In this document: positions 42,713-54,816 of the stretch, piece by piece
How positions within the stretch are numbered: position 1 is the stretch's first letter
How the letters are laid out: every line of letters begins with the position of its first letter
NCBI GenBank assembly: GCA_021432635.1
Contig: MU270018.1
Coordinates: 1,180,796 to 1,244,795 of the forward strand
From: Thozetella sp. PMI_491
Lineage: Eukaryota > Ascomycota > Sordariomycetes > Chaetosphaeriales > Chaetosphaeriaceae
DNA: 64,000 nt
Reading direction: 5' to 3'
The notes under the pieces: generated by a model
The model's database searches: none
Seen by the model: the letters and a program-made list of their open reading frames with translations, nothing else
Told to the model about the DNA's origin: nothing
Position numbers and translations under genes: made by a program

Positions 42713-42839
42713 GTGTGCCACGGCGCGGGAACGCGCGCTGAGAGACTCTAATTAGATCGTTGATCGGTGAAGCAATCCTCAACCCCCCTATTGTCTGTTC
42801 TACTAGGTATACTAATGTCTGTCCCTTTTATAGTCTCTT

Positions 42840-43725
42840 GCACTCCATGATAGTCACTACCGCCAGGGCTATGTCACATCGCTTCCAATCGCCAAGGAGT
42901 GCACCGGTGCCGGTGCTTGGGAGCTCTGCATCCTATCTCCTCGTTGGAGGCTTGGGCTTCGACTTCTTCGTCCAGTTCAGCTCCCTCTCCGGCACCCTGG
43001 GTCAGCCCGGCCAGGGCAACTACGCCGCCGCTAACGCATTTCTTGACGTGCTTGCCCAATATTGTAATAGCCTACTCCTCCCTTGCACAGCCATGGACAT
43101 AGGCGCCATGGAAGGTGCTGGCTACTTTGTTCGAGAACGAGTATCTCCTTCGCAAGATGCAAGGTACCGGCTGGCGTCCGGTCCAAGGGGTCAAGCACCC
43201 CAACACCCTTGGCGCGGTCATGATGCCTTGCACGGCCAATAATGCTCAAAATCAGGAAGGTATCCCAGAAAATTTTATCGAGCGCGACAACTTCCTCCTG
43301 GACATCAAGCCCGTCGTGTCCTGAGCGACCCCAATAGCAATGCGGGTCTCCGGGAGGACCTTCATATGGTCGTATACCACAACACTTCCGATACCAACAG
43401 CGGACTACGGAAACCCACCTCTGCTCTAGCTTCTTTCCTCCCCTCTACCGGGAACAACCCAAGTATTTTGGCGAAATCGGAGGCGGCAGTGTTCCTTGCT
43501 GAAGAGATCGGCAAGAGGCTACTCTTAAGGGAGGGTGAGAGTTTTAGCATTTCGTCGTCTGACACAGTTAGGGATAGGGTCGCTGGTGGCGATCGAGGTA
43601 CAGGATTGGTGGAACGCTTCCCTTGGTCTCGATATCAGCGTATTGGAAGTGCTTGGAATGGGAACTCTCGAAGCGCTGAGCAGACATGCAGCTGAGAGCC
43701 TCTTGACAATGTACGAGGCATAAAA
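42840..43725 (+). pseudogene. 3' remnant of a reducing polyketide synthase (KR-ACP), fossil
   Basis: Only the end of a type I polyketide synthase is present. The ketoreductase part includes YLLVGGLG and [20 protein letters not shown] with the catalytic Ser/Tyr/Asn region, followed by [13 protein letters not shown] linker with NPSILAKSEAAVFLAEEIGK follows, then an acyl-carrier end with LTQLGIGSLVAIEVQDWW and LDISVLEVLGMGTLEALSRHA. The ketosynthase, acyltransferase and dehydratase domains are absent from the window. It is clearly broken, with several breaks plus loss of the whole 5' part. It sits directly downstream of the decayed alpha-oxoamine synthase, in the same orientation. Confidence 0.8.
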
Positions 43726-44416
43726 TGAGTGGGTATGAACGGGGCCGGTCCGAGACTTGGCCAACCGACAGTAACGATATTAGATACGTCTGGACCCCCA
43801 TTGAAAAACATGCTGGGTAGATGCCCTTCTTGCTTCTCTCTATAACAACTAATTGAGCTACCGTCCAAGTGGGGTATATGTAAGCCATGCTCTCAAAACA
43901 ATAATGGATACACACTGTCGTGAGCCAGCACGGAGGCAGACTCGCAGGCAGCATGCCATATGCACTCGCAAAAATTGTTCACACAGGCGACCCGCCTATT
44001 GCCTTTTTCTCCCTCCAGCCACCCAGCGCGCCTGCTTGTCGCCCTTAAGGTCGATCTCAGCACCGCCGCTCTCCCTGGCCATCCCGTCTTCTCCTTAGGA
44101 CGCCTCCCTCGCCCCCTTTCGATCGCCATATACAGCATTATCGGATGCTCGTGAGCTAATCCAACTAAAAATTCCAACAACGGTTCAATGATGTTGCTCG
44201 TCGCAGTCGTGAATTAAAGTAGCATGATGCCATGTGTGTACGCGCTCAGTCACTCGCGGTGTGGGTAGTTAGGTTGGCCGATTCGTAGGTGGCCGCTGTC
44301 GGTTTCACACGCACGCCTGTGTAAAGATCGCCCCGCCCGATCCGTGGTCCGTTAAACTCCGTTCTCCGTAAAAATCGCAATGCTAATCTCGTTACTGTCT
44401 GGGTGTGCAGGCCTCA
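43726..44416. other. intergenic region
   Basis: It lies between the polyketide synthase remnant and the 3' end of chs7. No coding exon or RNA gene was recognised. Confidence 0.45.
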
Positions 44417-45601
44417 TCATGGGTAGGTGTTGCCGACGGGCATGGGCCAGTCGTCCTCCGTAATGCTAGACCAGAATACCCAGATCATGACCACCGAAAG
44501 TAGCGTCAGGAGCGTCTCGAACAGGGATCCATCAATCTTGCCCGAGGTTCCGGTGCAGATGTAATGGCTAACCACATAGTTGAAGATCTGGCCCAGGGCG
44601 AAAAGCACTAGGGCGGCGGTGAGGTAGATCATGGGCCTTGTCTCACCCAGAACCCTCAAGACCAGGATGGCCTCGAGGACGAAGAAGATGACGAGAAAGA
44701 CAAGCGGCGCGAGCTGGTACAGGACGTACAGCGCAATGTGTCTGTTCGGCAGCTCATAGCTGGAGTCCCAGAAGTGAGTCCAGCTGAAGCCGGTGTCGAG
44801 AGTGATGTATCCAGTGCCGATCAAGAGAACGCCCGCGGAGCCGATCATGAGTCCCAGGGAAACGGGCGTCCCGTCATCCACGATTTGGTAGCCCACAACC
44901 GCGTTAAGCATTAGAATCCATGTCGTAGCCGTGATGAATCCAATATGAATTCCCGTAAAGGCCTAGAATCGGTTAGCCAACTTGGAATTGATCGCAAACC
45001 AACTCCGGGTCTTAGATGCTTACCAGGCGGACGCTGTCCGGTAACGGGAACTCTCCCACGGTGAAGATCTCGCATATCGAAATGATGATGTAGCCTGCCA
45101 AGAATATTTGCATTTCCCTGCGCCTTCGTTAGCATCCGCTATGCGCGCCGGCGGTCCGCAAGTAAGCACAAACCTTCGACCCACAGCCGCCTTTTTCCTC
45201 TCGGACCGCAGGATCAAATAGGTGGATACGGCGATGGCAATGCCGCATAGTACTATGGAGCCTGCAGACAGTCAGTCGGTGCTGCAAGTGCTCATAGGTC
45301 GAGGGTCGCCATACCAATGTTGCCGAGCATCTGGTTGTTCGACAAGGGAATTCCCGTCAATTCGCATCCCTTCCACGGGCCCGTCTGGTTATGAAAGGTC
45401 TGGGAGAGCGCCTGTGGAGAGCTGGGTCAGTACCAAAGCGCAATGCGCAATGCGATCTCGACGACAAACGTACATTGCAAATAGGTAACGTAGAATCCCG
45501 GCAGAAGTTCTGCAAACACGATGGTTAGCCCTCGGCTGTCCCAAACCCCTCATCGTTGAACGTCGGCTCACTTCGAAGTTTCCAAATTGTGTTGACCCCA
45601 T
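44417..45601 (-). CDS. chs7: chitin synthase export chaperone Chs7
   Basis: Endoplasmic reticulum membrane chaperone needed for exit of class IV chitin synthase (Chs3 type). Six exons: 45601-45572 (30 nt), 45509-45474 (36 nt), 45411-45315, 45261-45174, 45117-45024 and 44962-44417; introns are 62, 62, 53, 56 and 61 nt. Product is 296 aa. The N-terminus MGSTQFGNFE-NFCRDSTLPICN matches the Chs7 opening (Phe-Gly-x-Phe, Cys-Arg-x-x-x-Leu-Pro-Ile-Cys). About seven hydrophobic helices follow, with landmarks SERKKAAVGRREMQIFLAGY, FTVGEFPLP, VVGYQIVDDGTPVSLGL, the YVVSHYICTGTSGKIDGSLF block and the C-terminal WSSITEDDWP. All six exons were needed to rebuild this order, and each splice keeps the phase. 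It is divergent to a sugar transporter about 4.9 kb away. Confidence 0.92.
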
Positions 45602-47349
45602 TGTCAGTGGTGGCGCCCGCGGAGCTGCGGGTGGCGGCGAGTAAGGTGAAGGGTCGGCTGCAACTACCAGACAGAAACCTGTCGCTCAGATATGTACTTC
45701 GGTCTCGAGTCTCCCGGGTTCCTCTGCGGGATACCGCCCGATGGTCACCGTCGGCGAGCGGAGCGGCGTGTGGATACGTGACGTGATGCGATGCGCTATT
45801 GTTCGGACCACCGAACGAGGTGTATCATGCAACTGGGATCCCGCTTCGTCGAGCTGTCTCGTGCGTCGTTTCGATAAATCGGTCGCGGGGAGGGTTCGTA
45901 CTAGGTCGTGCTGGATGCGATTGCCCGGTGACAAGCAGTCGGGCGCCTGCAATGTGGTGGGTGTGGTGCGTGGTAACCGGTGGTGCCAGAGTGTTTTTGC
46001 GTGGTTGTTATGGCGATGGGGGAAAAGAGCAGGGCGGCCGTTTGGGTTAAGAGGAAGAGGGCGGAGGAAGCTTGGAAAGGCACCTGGGCTCCGCTTTCGT
46101 AATAAAAATCCAATGCGACCTTGTCTGGCGATGGGTGCAGACTGGCACTGCACCAGTGCGCAACGGTCCTTAGTGCAATGCGATTGGCCAAAGGTGGCTG
46201 GGTCTCCAGATCAAGTCCTTCCTGGATAGGAAGAGCTCAGCCTTCGTCCGAGATTGGCGTGATTACCAGCGAATGCCCGACCTCTCGGCTCCCGTCTCAA
46301 AAAGCTTTTTTTCTTTTCTTCGCACCTTGTCGTCCGGCGCCGAATCGTCTCGAGTGTCGGACAGAGCGCTCGTGCAATTTGACGTAGTGGCCGGGTGGCT
46401 GGTCCGGACGAGGATGCGGGCAGGTTGGAAACAAGAAGAAAAAATAGTCAAACTTTGGCGCCCTTGACTTGAGGCTCTCACGGGCTCTGCGTCGTAGCAC
46501 AAGGCCAATTTCGCCCTGTTCCACCTCGGGTGGATGAAGAGGATCCCGGACCTAGGCACACTAGAATGTCAAGGACGTCACGCAGGGAAAAGGAAAAGCA
46601 TCCCAGGGCGGATGCTGGCCCTTGCCCGGCTTCGAGCTTATTACCTACCACGTTTCTAGATATGCACAGGGCGACCGAGACGAAAGCATCGAGGGCTCTC
46701 CAGCGATCTCCGGGTTTGTATGAATCGCCGGCCAGCAGGCTTCACAATTTGGCCTTCTTTATGCATGATGAGCTGGACGTGGATGAGCACATCGACCCGC
46801 GGACCCCTCCCTCCATCCCAGCCCAGCTCGCCCAGGCACGTCCTCTTAGCGCTTCCCACCCTCCCGAGCCCACCAGGCCCAGGTCCGTAAGCCCGTCTCG
46901 ACGCCGACTAGCCCTGGTCTCAAGGGTGCTTGTTTTGCACCAACACTAGCCAAGTCCACCATCCCCCTCCCCCCCGGTCTCCAGCCATCTGAATCCGCGA
47001 CTCGCTGCTGGGGATACCACCCCCTCCTGCGCGAGCGGGCTCGTGTCTGTTCCTTGCTGCAAGGCAACGTGCATGCGCATCGGACCCATCAGCTCCAGCA
47101 GACGCACCGGACCTAGCCGAGGTCTCGTCCCGCATCGTGATGCCCTGAACATGCCTTCGCCCTTATGCCCGTGCTTTCCGTCCCCCGGGGCTGGAGCGCC
47201 TTATGGCAATTGAGGGTCATGGATGGGACAAGTCCCCGTGAGGTTGAGGGAATCAGAACGAAAACATGCCACTTCGGACCAGTCCCGGAATAGCAGCAAG
47301 ACCGCCGTGCCGTCGTTTTCGACCCAATGCGCGCTCCCGCGGCTGCATG

Positions 47350-47369
47350 TTTTTTTTTTTTTTTTTTTT
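47350..47369. repeat. T20 homopolymer
   Basis: Twenty consecutive T. No retroelement sequence or target-site duplication was noticed around it. Confidence 0.75.
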
Positions 47370-47675
47370 AAAATGCTCAAGCCGGGCCTTCTTGGAGGCC
47401 GAGTTCATGCGTTCATCCCGCACCGTTCTCCTCAGGACAGGGCACGAAGGCTGCCCGAAGCGGTCGACGTGCGGCACGCGGCCCAGCGGGTCGCCCAATT
47501 TGCAACCATGATTTCCTCATTTCAGGCTCCCAGGGACCCTATAACCCGACAGCATAACGCGTCCCGCGGCCTGGACCTGGGACAGTTGCCATAGCTTGCT
47601 TGACCCCTCCTTCCCTTGGGCATGTTGGCTGCTCACCGCGACCAAGCAATTCCCTGACACAGCACAAACACACAG

Positions 47676-47698
47676 ACACGCACGCACGCACGCACGCA
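47676..47698. repeat. ACGC tetranucleotide microsatellite
   Basis: About five ACGC units, preceded by a CA-rich stretch, in the chs7 / sugar transporter intergenic region. Confidence 0.75.
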
Positions 47699-50482
47699 TT
47701 TCTCATGCTGGTTTGCCCAGCTCACTTGCTTGCTGGATGTAGCATGGCTGGGGCGATCACGGCGTCGGCATAATGCAGTACTTTACGCTCGCCCTGGGTG
47801 AGGATCTCCGCTACCGAAGCTGCACGTCAGGTTCCCCGGATGCTCAGCTCGGCGTGTGATGCGCACGTGTGACCCAGAGGAGTGTTTGCATTTCGACGCA
47901 ACGGAAGGCCCCTAAGAGGGAAGGTGGCCGCTCTCTCCTGCCAGGCTAGGCCTATTCATTTTCTACTATGCTGCCCGTCCTATGTTGGATGTCCAGCGCG
48001 GGCCCAATCGGCGTCGTCGGACGCGAAGTTGACCCGGGCGTCGCAACCGTCTAGACTTGTCTGGCGCGGGAGCAGATTCTGATTGATTTGCTGACATTTG
48101 CCCTCCGCCATGCCTACCACCTGCAGGTCTAAGAGAAAGCGCCTGCCGGGCGTGTTGGCAAGGGTCTGTTACAGGCCCTCTAGCCACACCTTGCGTGGCT
48201 TCTCCCTCCTGACTGGACATGATTTCTCTCGATCCGATGCCTTCTGGCCAGTCGTGCCCTCTTTCCGCCACTCAATGGTTCATTAGACCTCTCGGCGGGG
48301 GTGATCCATGTAAGCTAGATTCTCTCAGATCTCGGCCTCTCGCACTGCCAAGGGATCATCGGCCCGTATGAAGGTATCCCTCGCATCCAGCTGAGCAGCC
48401 GAATAGGCATAGGGGGACGCCTTAGAAAATCAGAGCACCATCCCTCACATGCCTGGGCAAGCCAGCATAGCTGGCGACAGTTGTATACTTTCTTACGGGC
48501 CTAGTACCCCAATAACTTGGCTACCAAGGCAAAATCAGTCTTCGGGCCAGGATTGTTCCAATGTGGTAATGGGCTGTCATAAACTAAGCCGAGAGTTGTC
48601 CACTGGCATACCGTTCCCAGCCGGCGGTACAGGCATTTGTCCAGCTTTGCGAACCACGATGCAAGCTCTTATCTCTTGTCGACAATCCGTATTGACTGCG
48701 CCGATCCCGTGGCACGTCGGCTGGAATGAATACCTATGCTGTAGCCGTCGGCCGCCATTCGTAGAGCACGCTTACGTCTCCCTGCCGCTGATTGTGGCTG
48801 TGTCGAGGGCCTTCACAGCTGAAGCTGGCTAGCGATACGGGCAGGATGCGGCGAACTTTTTATTTTATTTTAGAACGCCTAGAGTGTCGCGTGAGAGCAG
48901 AGAATCTAGACCAGCGGTCCTTATCCGCCACTGCATGCACTGCATGCCAACGCAGAGACATATCGCTAGCACTCAGCGAAAGTTGCGTCGACTAAGCAAC
49001 CCTTCCCGAGACCTGACGGCGGGAGAATGTCAGGGTCGTTCCTCAGACTGCACCCAACGTTCGGTATGCCGCGATCGCTAGGCGGGTAGCCAAGGTAACT
49101 TCCCGTTGCGAACAAAGCAGCTTGAGACATTGGCCGGACAATGGATGCGTCCTCCAGCCGCTGTTTTTGACACCAAGCCCACCGTCGCTTCCCCAAACTC
49201 TGGTCAGCGGCGCTATCTAGCGGTAGTGGAGCCACGGGCAGCACCCGCTCTACTAACCGGGCCACCGTTCTGACTCGTAATGGGACGAGACAATAGGCTC
49301 CTTGAATGTGGCTAGAAAAAAGGCATTGACCATCGTTCAATTCCATAAAGCACAAAAGAGGTAGCCCGCGGGAGGATTGCTGCCATCCCTCCAAGTACTT
49401 CATCGCACGTGCTCCAGCGTCTTGTAGGCGGCCGGGGGAAGGGGGGTTGGGCGCGCAGAAGCCCATCGCCAGTCAACCGGTGCAGCAGCCCGGGTAGTCC
49501 AAACCTGCTAGGAAGCGAATGGTGACCGGCAGAACGGGGGTACCGTGGGGAAGCGGGGGTCGTGCGCGTCCGGGCTCGGCATCGTGTCCCACCTCCTTGG
49601 ACTAGAGGCCCGCTACAAATACGTCATTGGGGCGAGGCTTCCCCCGGCCCGGAGATGCAAGGCTGTTCCGCGGGGGGGGGGGTTGAGGAAGAATTTGGTT
49701 GTCGGGACCAAACGGACGTGATGGTGGTGGTAAGAGCTCAGATAAGTCTCGTGGGAAGTGCATGCTGCTGCCATTTGGGCAGAGCATCTGACCTGCCTGG
49801 CAACTGATTCAGATGCTGAGCCCTTTTGGGGCGGCAGTCAGTCAGTCTCGTGTGCTGCTCAAAGCTGTCGCCTGTCTCGCAGGGCAACAAAGAGGGATGG
49901 ATCCCTCCCCCACTACCAAGCAACTACACTAAGGACAAGGCCTTCGAAGTCCCCTAGCCGCGGCCGCTTAGTCGTGTTGGAGGGGGACCAATGCACGATG
50001 TCTTCATTGCTCCTGCCGCCAGATAGGAGGTGCCCACTGATATTCCCCTTGAGCGGTGGTCAGCAGCGCTGGCGTGCGTTGATCATTGCCCGGCCAGAAC
50101 ACAAGCGGGAAATGACGGCCTCTAGACGTCGGTTTTGTAAAAGGGGGGGATAAGTGGGAATGGAACAGTGCAGCAGGAATTGCGAAGGCGGCCAGGGCGC
50201 CTCCTGCGCTGCTTCTGCATCAAGCAAGCTGGTTGGGCGTCCGCCGCCATCAGCTGTGGGCTATCTGGGCGCATTGCTTGGGGTCTTCCCCCCCCCTCTT
50301 TTTCCCCCCATAGTTCTCCACCTGCTTGGCCGGCGCAATTCCTTGGTGTTTGGCGGGTCTCGTGTATCTGCATCTGCTTGCCCCAGTGCATCTGCATCCA
50401 ACTTCTGTACAGTCTGGCCTTGTGACCAAAAACTCCATTTCCCTTGCCGCGCCTCCGCAAAGAAAAATAAAACTCTATGTAG

Positions 50483-50950
50483 GCCCTTTTAGGTTGCCCC
50501 AATCCCCCTTCTAGATCGCTTCCGTCCATTCATTCCACTCATTGCGGACTGGGGCTGCTGCCAAACAGCCCTCCCCTTCTCAAAATTCCTCTCCCAAGTT
50601 CGAGCCGTCTCCCTTCCAACATCCCCCTTCGAACCCTCCCGCGGGCCGACCGCGACCGCGAGGACCAAGCGACGTCATTGCTAGGACACTCCTCGGCGCA
50701 CCACCCCCACGAAGGGCCCGGCCGCGGTGACGACGGCGACGACTCGGAGTCCTCCTGGACCGACACCGGCGACATTGCAGAGCAGCTGGCCGCTGAGGAC
50801 CCGCTCCGCCAGCACCTTTCCAAGAACGAGGCCCTCGATGACGAAATACTAGCCGGCGTGCTCAAGCGGCATCCCAGGCACCACCACCACCCACACAACA
50901 GCACCCGACAGGGAAAGCGAGTTCATTACCGCGACCCACGCTCTTCTCAC

Positions 50951-50994
<44 letters not shown>

Positions 50995-53045
50995 TTACCG
51001 TCCTGGCGTCATCGACAAAGAGGCCATCTATATTCCCGACCACGTCCAACACACGCCCTCCGCGGCCGAACGCCTACTCGCCGGCATCATGTCGGGCGGC
51101 GGAGGATCCATCCATGGCCTCACCGGCAAGCCCCTGCTGTTGGTTCTCCCACTATTCCTCCCACCATAAGGCGCCGCCAGCTAACATCCTCCAGCTATTT
51201 CACCTCCATATTCGTGTCATTGGGGGTGTTCCTCTTCGGATATGATCAGGGCGTAATGTCGGGCATCATCACGTAGGTGCACCTCTCTGCACTCCCGCCA
51301 ACCTGATGGCCGACTAGCACTCGGACCCAAGCTGACACGCTCTCTCACTATAGTGGCCCCAACTTCATAGATTACTTCCACAATCCTTCCAGGGCTGAGG
51401 TTGGTACTATGGTTGCCATTCTCGAGATTGGGGCTTTCATATCGTCCTTGCTTGTGGGACGAATCGGTGACATCCTCGGCCGGCGGAAGACGATCCTCTA
51501 CGGATCTTGCATCTTCTTTGTCGGTGGCGCTCTGCAAACCTTCGCAACTAGCATGCCCATGATGATGCTCGGTAGAATCATCGCTGGTTTAGGTGTCGGC
51601 GCGCTCTCCACTATTGTGCCCGTGTACCAATCTGAGATCTCCCCCCCGCACAACCGGGGCAAGCTGGCGTGCATCGAGTTCTCCGGCAACATCATTGGCT
51701 ATACGACATCGGTCTGGGTTGACTACTTCTGCGGCTTCATCGAAGGCGAAATGTCGTGGCGGATTCCCCTTTTTATGCAGTGCGTCATGGGCGCCTTGCT
51801 CGGTCTGGGGAGCTTGATCATTGTCGAGTCGCCGAGGTATGTGCTGGCTGACGATACATACCCCATGGGTTGAAAAATGCTAATGGCCTGGTGCAGATGG
51901 CTTCTGGACAATGACCACGACGAGGAAGGCATTGTCGTCATTGCCAACTTGTATGGCGGCGGTGACATCCACAACCCCCGGGCCCGGGAGGAGTTCCGGG
52001 AGATTAAGATGAACGTTCTTGTCCAGAGACAGGAGGGCGAGAGGACGTATAGCGACATGTTCAAGCGCTACCGCACCCGTGTCTTCATTGCCATGTCGGC
52101 CCAGGGCTTGGCGCAGTTGAACGGCATCAACGTCATCTCGTACTATGCCCCGTACGTCTTCGAGTCCGCTGGCTGGAAGGGCCATGACGCAGTGCTCATG
52201 ACTGGCATCAACGGCATCACCTACTTCCTATCGACGATCCCCCCCTGGTATATTGTGGATAGATGGGGCCGTCGGATCATCCTGCTGAGCGGTGCCGTGG
52301 CTATGGTCATATCGCTCTCGCTGATCTCTTACTTCATCTTCCTCGACATCAAGCAGACACCCACCCTAGTCGTCATATTCGTCATGATCTACAATGCAGC
52401 GTTCGGATACTCTTGGGGCCCCATCCCGTGGCTGTACCCCCCCGAGATCCTGCCCCTCAAGATTCGCTCCAAGGGTGCTAGTCTCTCGACGGCCACGAAT
52501 TGGGCCTTCAATTGGCTAGTCGGCGAACTGACGCCAGTGCTGCAGGAGTGGATTGGGTGGAGGCTCTACCTCGTGCACGCCTTCTTCTGTGCCGTCAGTT
52601 TTGTAGTTGGTAAGCTGCTGCCGCCTCGAATCTTCAATACTTGACCGCAGAGTACTAACCCTGGGCCGCAGTCTACTTCATCTACCCCGAAACCTGCGGC
52701 GTCCGCCTTGAGGATATGGACGCACTCTTTGGCGACGCGACGACGGCCATGGGAACGCCGGCAACCATGGGCACCCCGGCGTTTGCGGCCGAGGGTGACG
52801 CGCTCATGCGGACCAGCTCTCCCGTACCGTCCCTAGACCTTCGCGGTAGGGCACCCTTCGGGTCTAGCGCTGCGATTCCCGGCTTGAACATCGACCCGCC
52901 GAACGTCGATAACAAGCCTCGAGACGCCCGTAATGGTGGAGGCGGCATTGCCGGCTTTTTCTCCCGTCTCGTCGGGCGTGGCAAGTCTTCTGCTAGCTCC
53001 AGCCGGGGTGGCCAGTACGCTCCTCTAGACCAGGGAGAAGATTAA
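50483..53045 (+). CDS. MFS sugar transporter with a long acidic N-terminus (5' end unresolved)
   Basis: Proton-coupled hexose-type transporter. Exons: from somewhere after 50482 to 51138, then 51195-51272, 51354-51836, 51897-52609 and 52672-53045; introns are 56, 81, 60 and 62 nt. The first exon is open from 50483 but has no ATG until 51089, although the intervening residues (REDQATSLL, SSWTDTGDIAEQLAAEDPLR, a 13-Asp run, VIDKEAIYIPDH) look coding; an upstream exon with the start codon is therefore likely. Membrane part: LGVFLFGYDQGVMSGIIT in helix 1, motif A GRIGDILGRRK, VPVYQSEISPPHNRGKL, VESPRWL, the QGLAQLNGINVISYYAPYVF signature in helix 7, VDRWGRR, and YPETCGVRLEDMDALF after helix 12. 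A Gly/Ser-rich cytosolic tail of about 110 aa follows. The weakest splice site is the GTTGGT donor at 51139, chosen because it alone restores KPLLYF. Substrate is unknown. Confidence 0.9.
50959..50994 (+). repeat. GAC trinucleotide run encoding poly-Asp
   Basis: Uninterrupted GAC repeat inside the first transporter exon, read as a run of about 12-13 aspartates in the cytosolic N-terminal domain. It is likely length-polymorphic. Confidence 0.85.
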
Positions 53046-54347
53046 GTCGAGACCGGGCCTCGAAGTGACAGCGAGCGGGGCGCGCACCATATTTTGGTTG
53101 TTAGTTGGGAAGCAAAGGGGAGCTGTTGTAATTTTTTCTCGCTTTCCTTCCATTGCATATAGATGGCGCGGGTTACGTCGCCGCCCCGGGCGAGGGCTCG
53201 CCTGGCCGGCGGGATGGATGGTTCTCACGGGTGCTAGTCTAACGTAGACGGGCAATGCATCCGTTTTTTTTCTTATTCTGGTAGAGATGAATACCTACTA
53301 CGGCAGAGGGAGTCGCCTCCATCTGATGAGTACGTGCATGAACATGATACAGATAACAAGATGTTATAGCCTGCGGACAGCTTTCTATGCAAAAAATAGA
53401 GCGGCTAGGCCGGCAATGACGGCAACGGTGGTATCGATGCACGACATACAGACTTACTCTAAATCTGGGAGTACCTCTGCACCCCAAGGTGGCTAGGTAT
53501 GTGGTGGTTAGTCCACTCCTAGCATCCCGGACTGGATCTCACAAGCATGACTCCAGAGAATGGGACCGTGGCGACCTCTGCTGGATCTCAAACCCTTTGT
53601 TTCTTGGCCGTCCCTCCCCCTCTTGCAGGGCTGTCGTCCCAAAATGTTACTGTTACACAAAACGTACAATCTCGGGCAGCGCCCTTGAAGTCCGCTCCCC
53701 GCCAAAAAGAGGAGGCGAAAAGAAGCAGTTACATAGCCAGTGTAAACTCAGAAATTTCTTCAGGCCCATGAGACAATAACAAGTCCAATGGCGAAAGGAC
53801 GGTGCAGATGGTTATACTAGGCTTCAGTGAGATAGATACACCAAAGGCCCATTTTGGCACGAGTCTAGGCGTTAACTTTGAGTAGAATGGAAGGGCGTCG
53901 AGGAATATTTCAGCTACAATGGCCGATTAAGGTAAGATAGAGGTAGCAGATGTGCATACTCGCTCACAGTACGCGGCTGTGAGTGGGCGGTAATGCCTTC
54001 TAAGACCCCTATGCTAGAAGGTAGCTAAGCTATCTGAGCTATTCCACTAGGGGACATTCGGAACTGCTGTACACCCCTGTTTGTATCTGCGCGGTCTGCC
54101 CTAGATCCAACATTCTGGTACATAAGCTAGTTGGTTTCTCCATATTTGCCCAATTGATGATCCTCGAGCCCCCATTTCTGCACCAGGGGGTGGAAAGCAG
54201 GGACTACGTCAAGGATGGCCTTGGTTGCTTGGCTGCTAGCAGAGACGAGATGTTGGTCTGTGCTCACCCCGGTCTTCATCTCTAAAAAGCTTTCTCACCG
54301 GTGAGTGGCATCAAGTGAGAACTGGCCTACTCGCCCATCACAATAAC
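53046..54347. other. intergenic region
   Basis: It carries the 3' untranslated region of the sugar transporter and the promoter of the LYR-like gene. No further coding exon was recognised. Confidence 0.5.
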
Positions 54348-54816
54348 ATGTCGAACGCCGAAATCATCAGCGCCTACCGGAAGCTCCTGCGCGCAGCCCT
54401 ACGCGCCGTGCAGTTTTCCAAGCCGGCGCGATATATTGTCACCAAACAGATCCGTGTCGGCTTCCGCGACAAGATGGGCACGTTCGACCCGGAAGCCATC
54501 AAGCGGACTGCATGGTTCTTGAACGCAGCAGCACAGGAGCGAGGCTTGGAGCACAAGATTCTCAAGAATCTAACCCGGATTCACTGGGAAAAATCTGAGG
54601 CCGACCGCCTCACCTGGACTGCGGTTCAACAGCTCGGCGAGCGAAAGAAGCAGCCGTGAGTACCAAACACGTGGCAGCCCGCCGGGCAACTCGGGTGGCC
54701 ATCGCCAGGCTAATCCATTGGGCAGGCCCCCGGACCAAATCAAGGAGACGAGATACAAGCACTATGAGGCAACTATTGCCATGTTGAACGACACCATGGG
54801 ACTGTGTCTGCGATAA
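54348..54816 (+). CDS. small DUF1763 / LYR-motif-like protein, probably mitochondrial
   Basis: Two exons: 54348-54655 and 54726-54816, with a 70-nt intron (GTGAGT donor, GGCTAAT branch, CAG acceptor); 132 aa. The N-terminus MSNAEIISAYRKLLRAALRA carries an Ala-Tyr-Arg in the position of the Leu-Tyr-Arg tripeptide of LYR proteins, followed by a basic helix and RVGFRDKMG, in which the Phe matches the conserved downstream Phe of that family. Later: DPEAIKRTAWFLNAAAQERGLEHKILKNL. Fungal proteins with this pattern are grouped as DUF1763. LYR proteins serve as mitochondrial assembly factors or acyl-carrier partners; a role here is inferred from fold only. The second exon is short, with a tidy acidic/basic helix ending MGLCLR. 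Confidence 0.82.

Larger units (their letters stand above)
45602..50482. other. 4.9-kb divergent gene-free stretch
   Basis: It separates chs7 (minus) from the sugar transporter (plus). No conserved coding exon was recognised. It contains a 20-T run at 47350-47369 and an ACGC tandem run at 47676-47698. A first exon of the sugar transporter, needed to supply its start codon, probably lies in the right-hand part. Confidence 0.5.

Noticed and set aside
46530-46949. Plus-strand open frame of 139 codons in the chs7 / transporter gap
   Set aside because: Partly natural-looking (a HDELDVDEHIDP stretch), but no start context, no splice partners and no recognisable family; not enough to call a gene.
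47350-47369. T20 run considered as the tail of a retroelement copy
   Set aside because: No retroelement coding sequence or flanking duplication was seen; simple homopolymer is the simpler reading.
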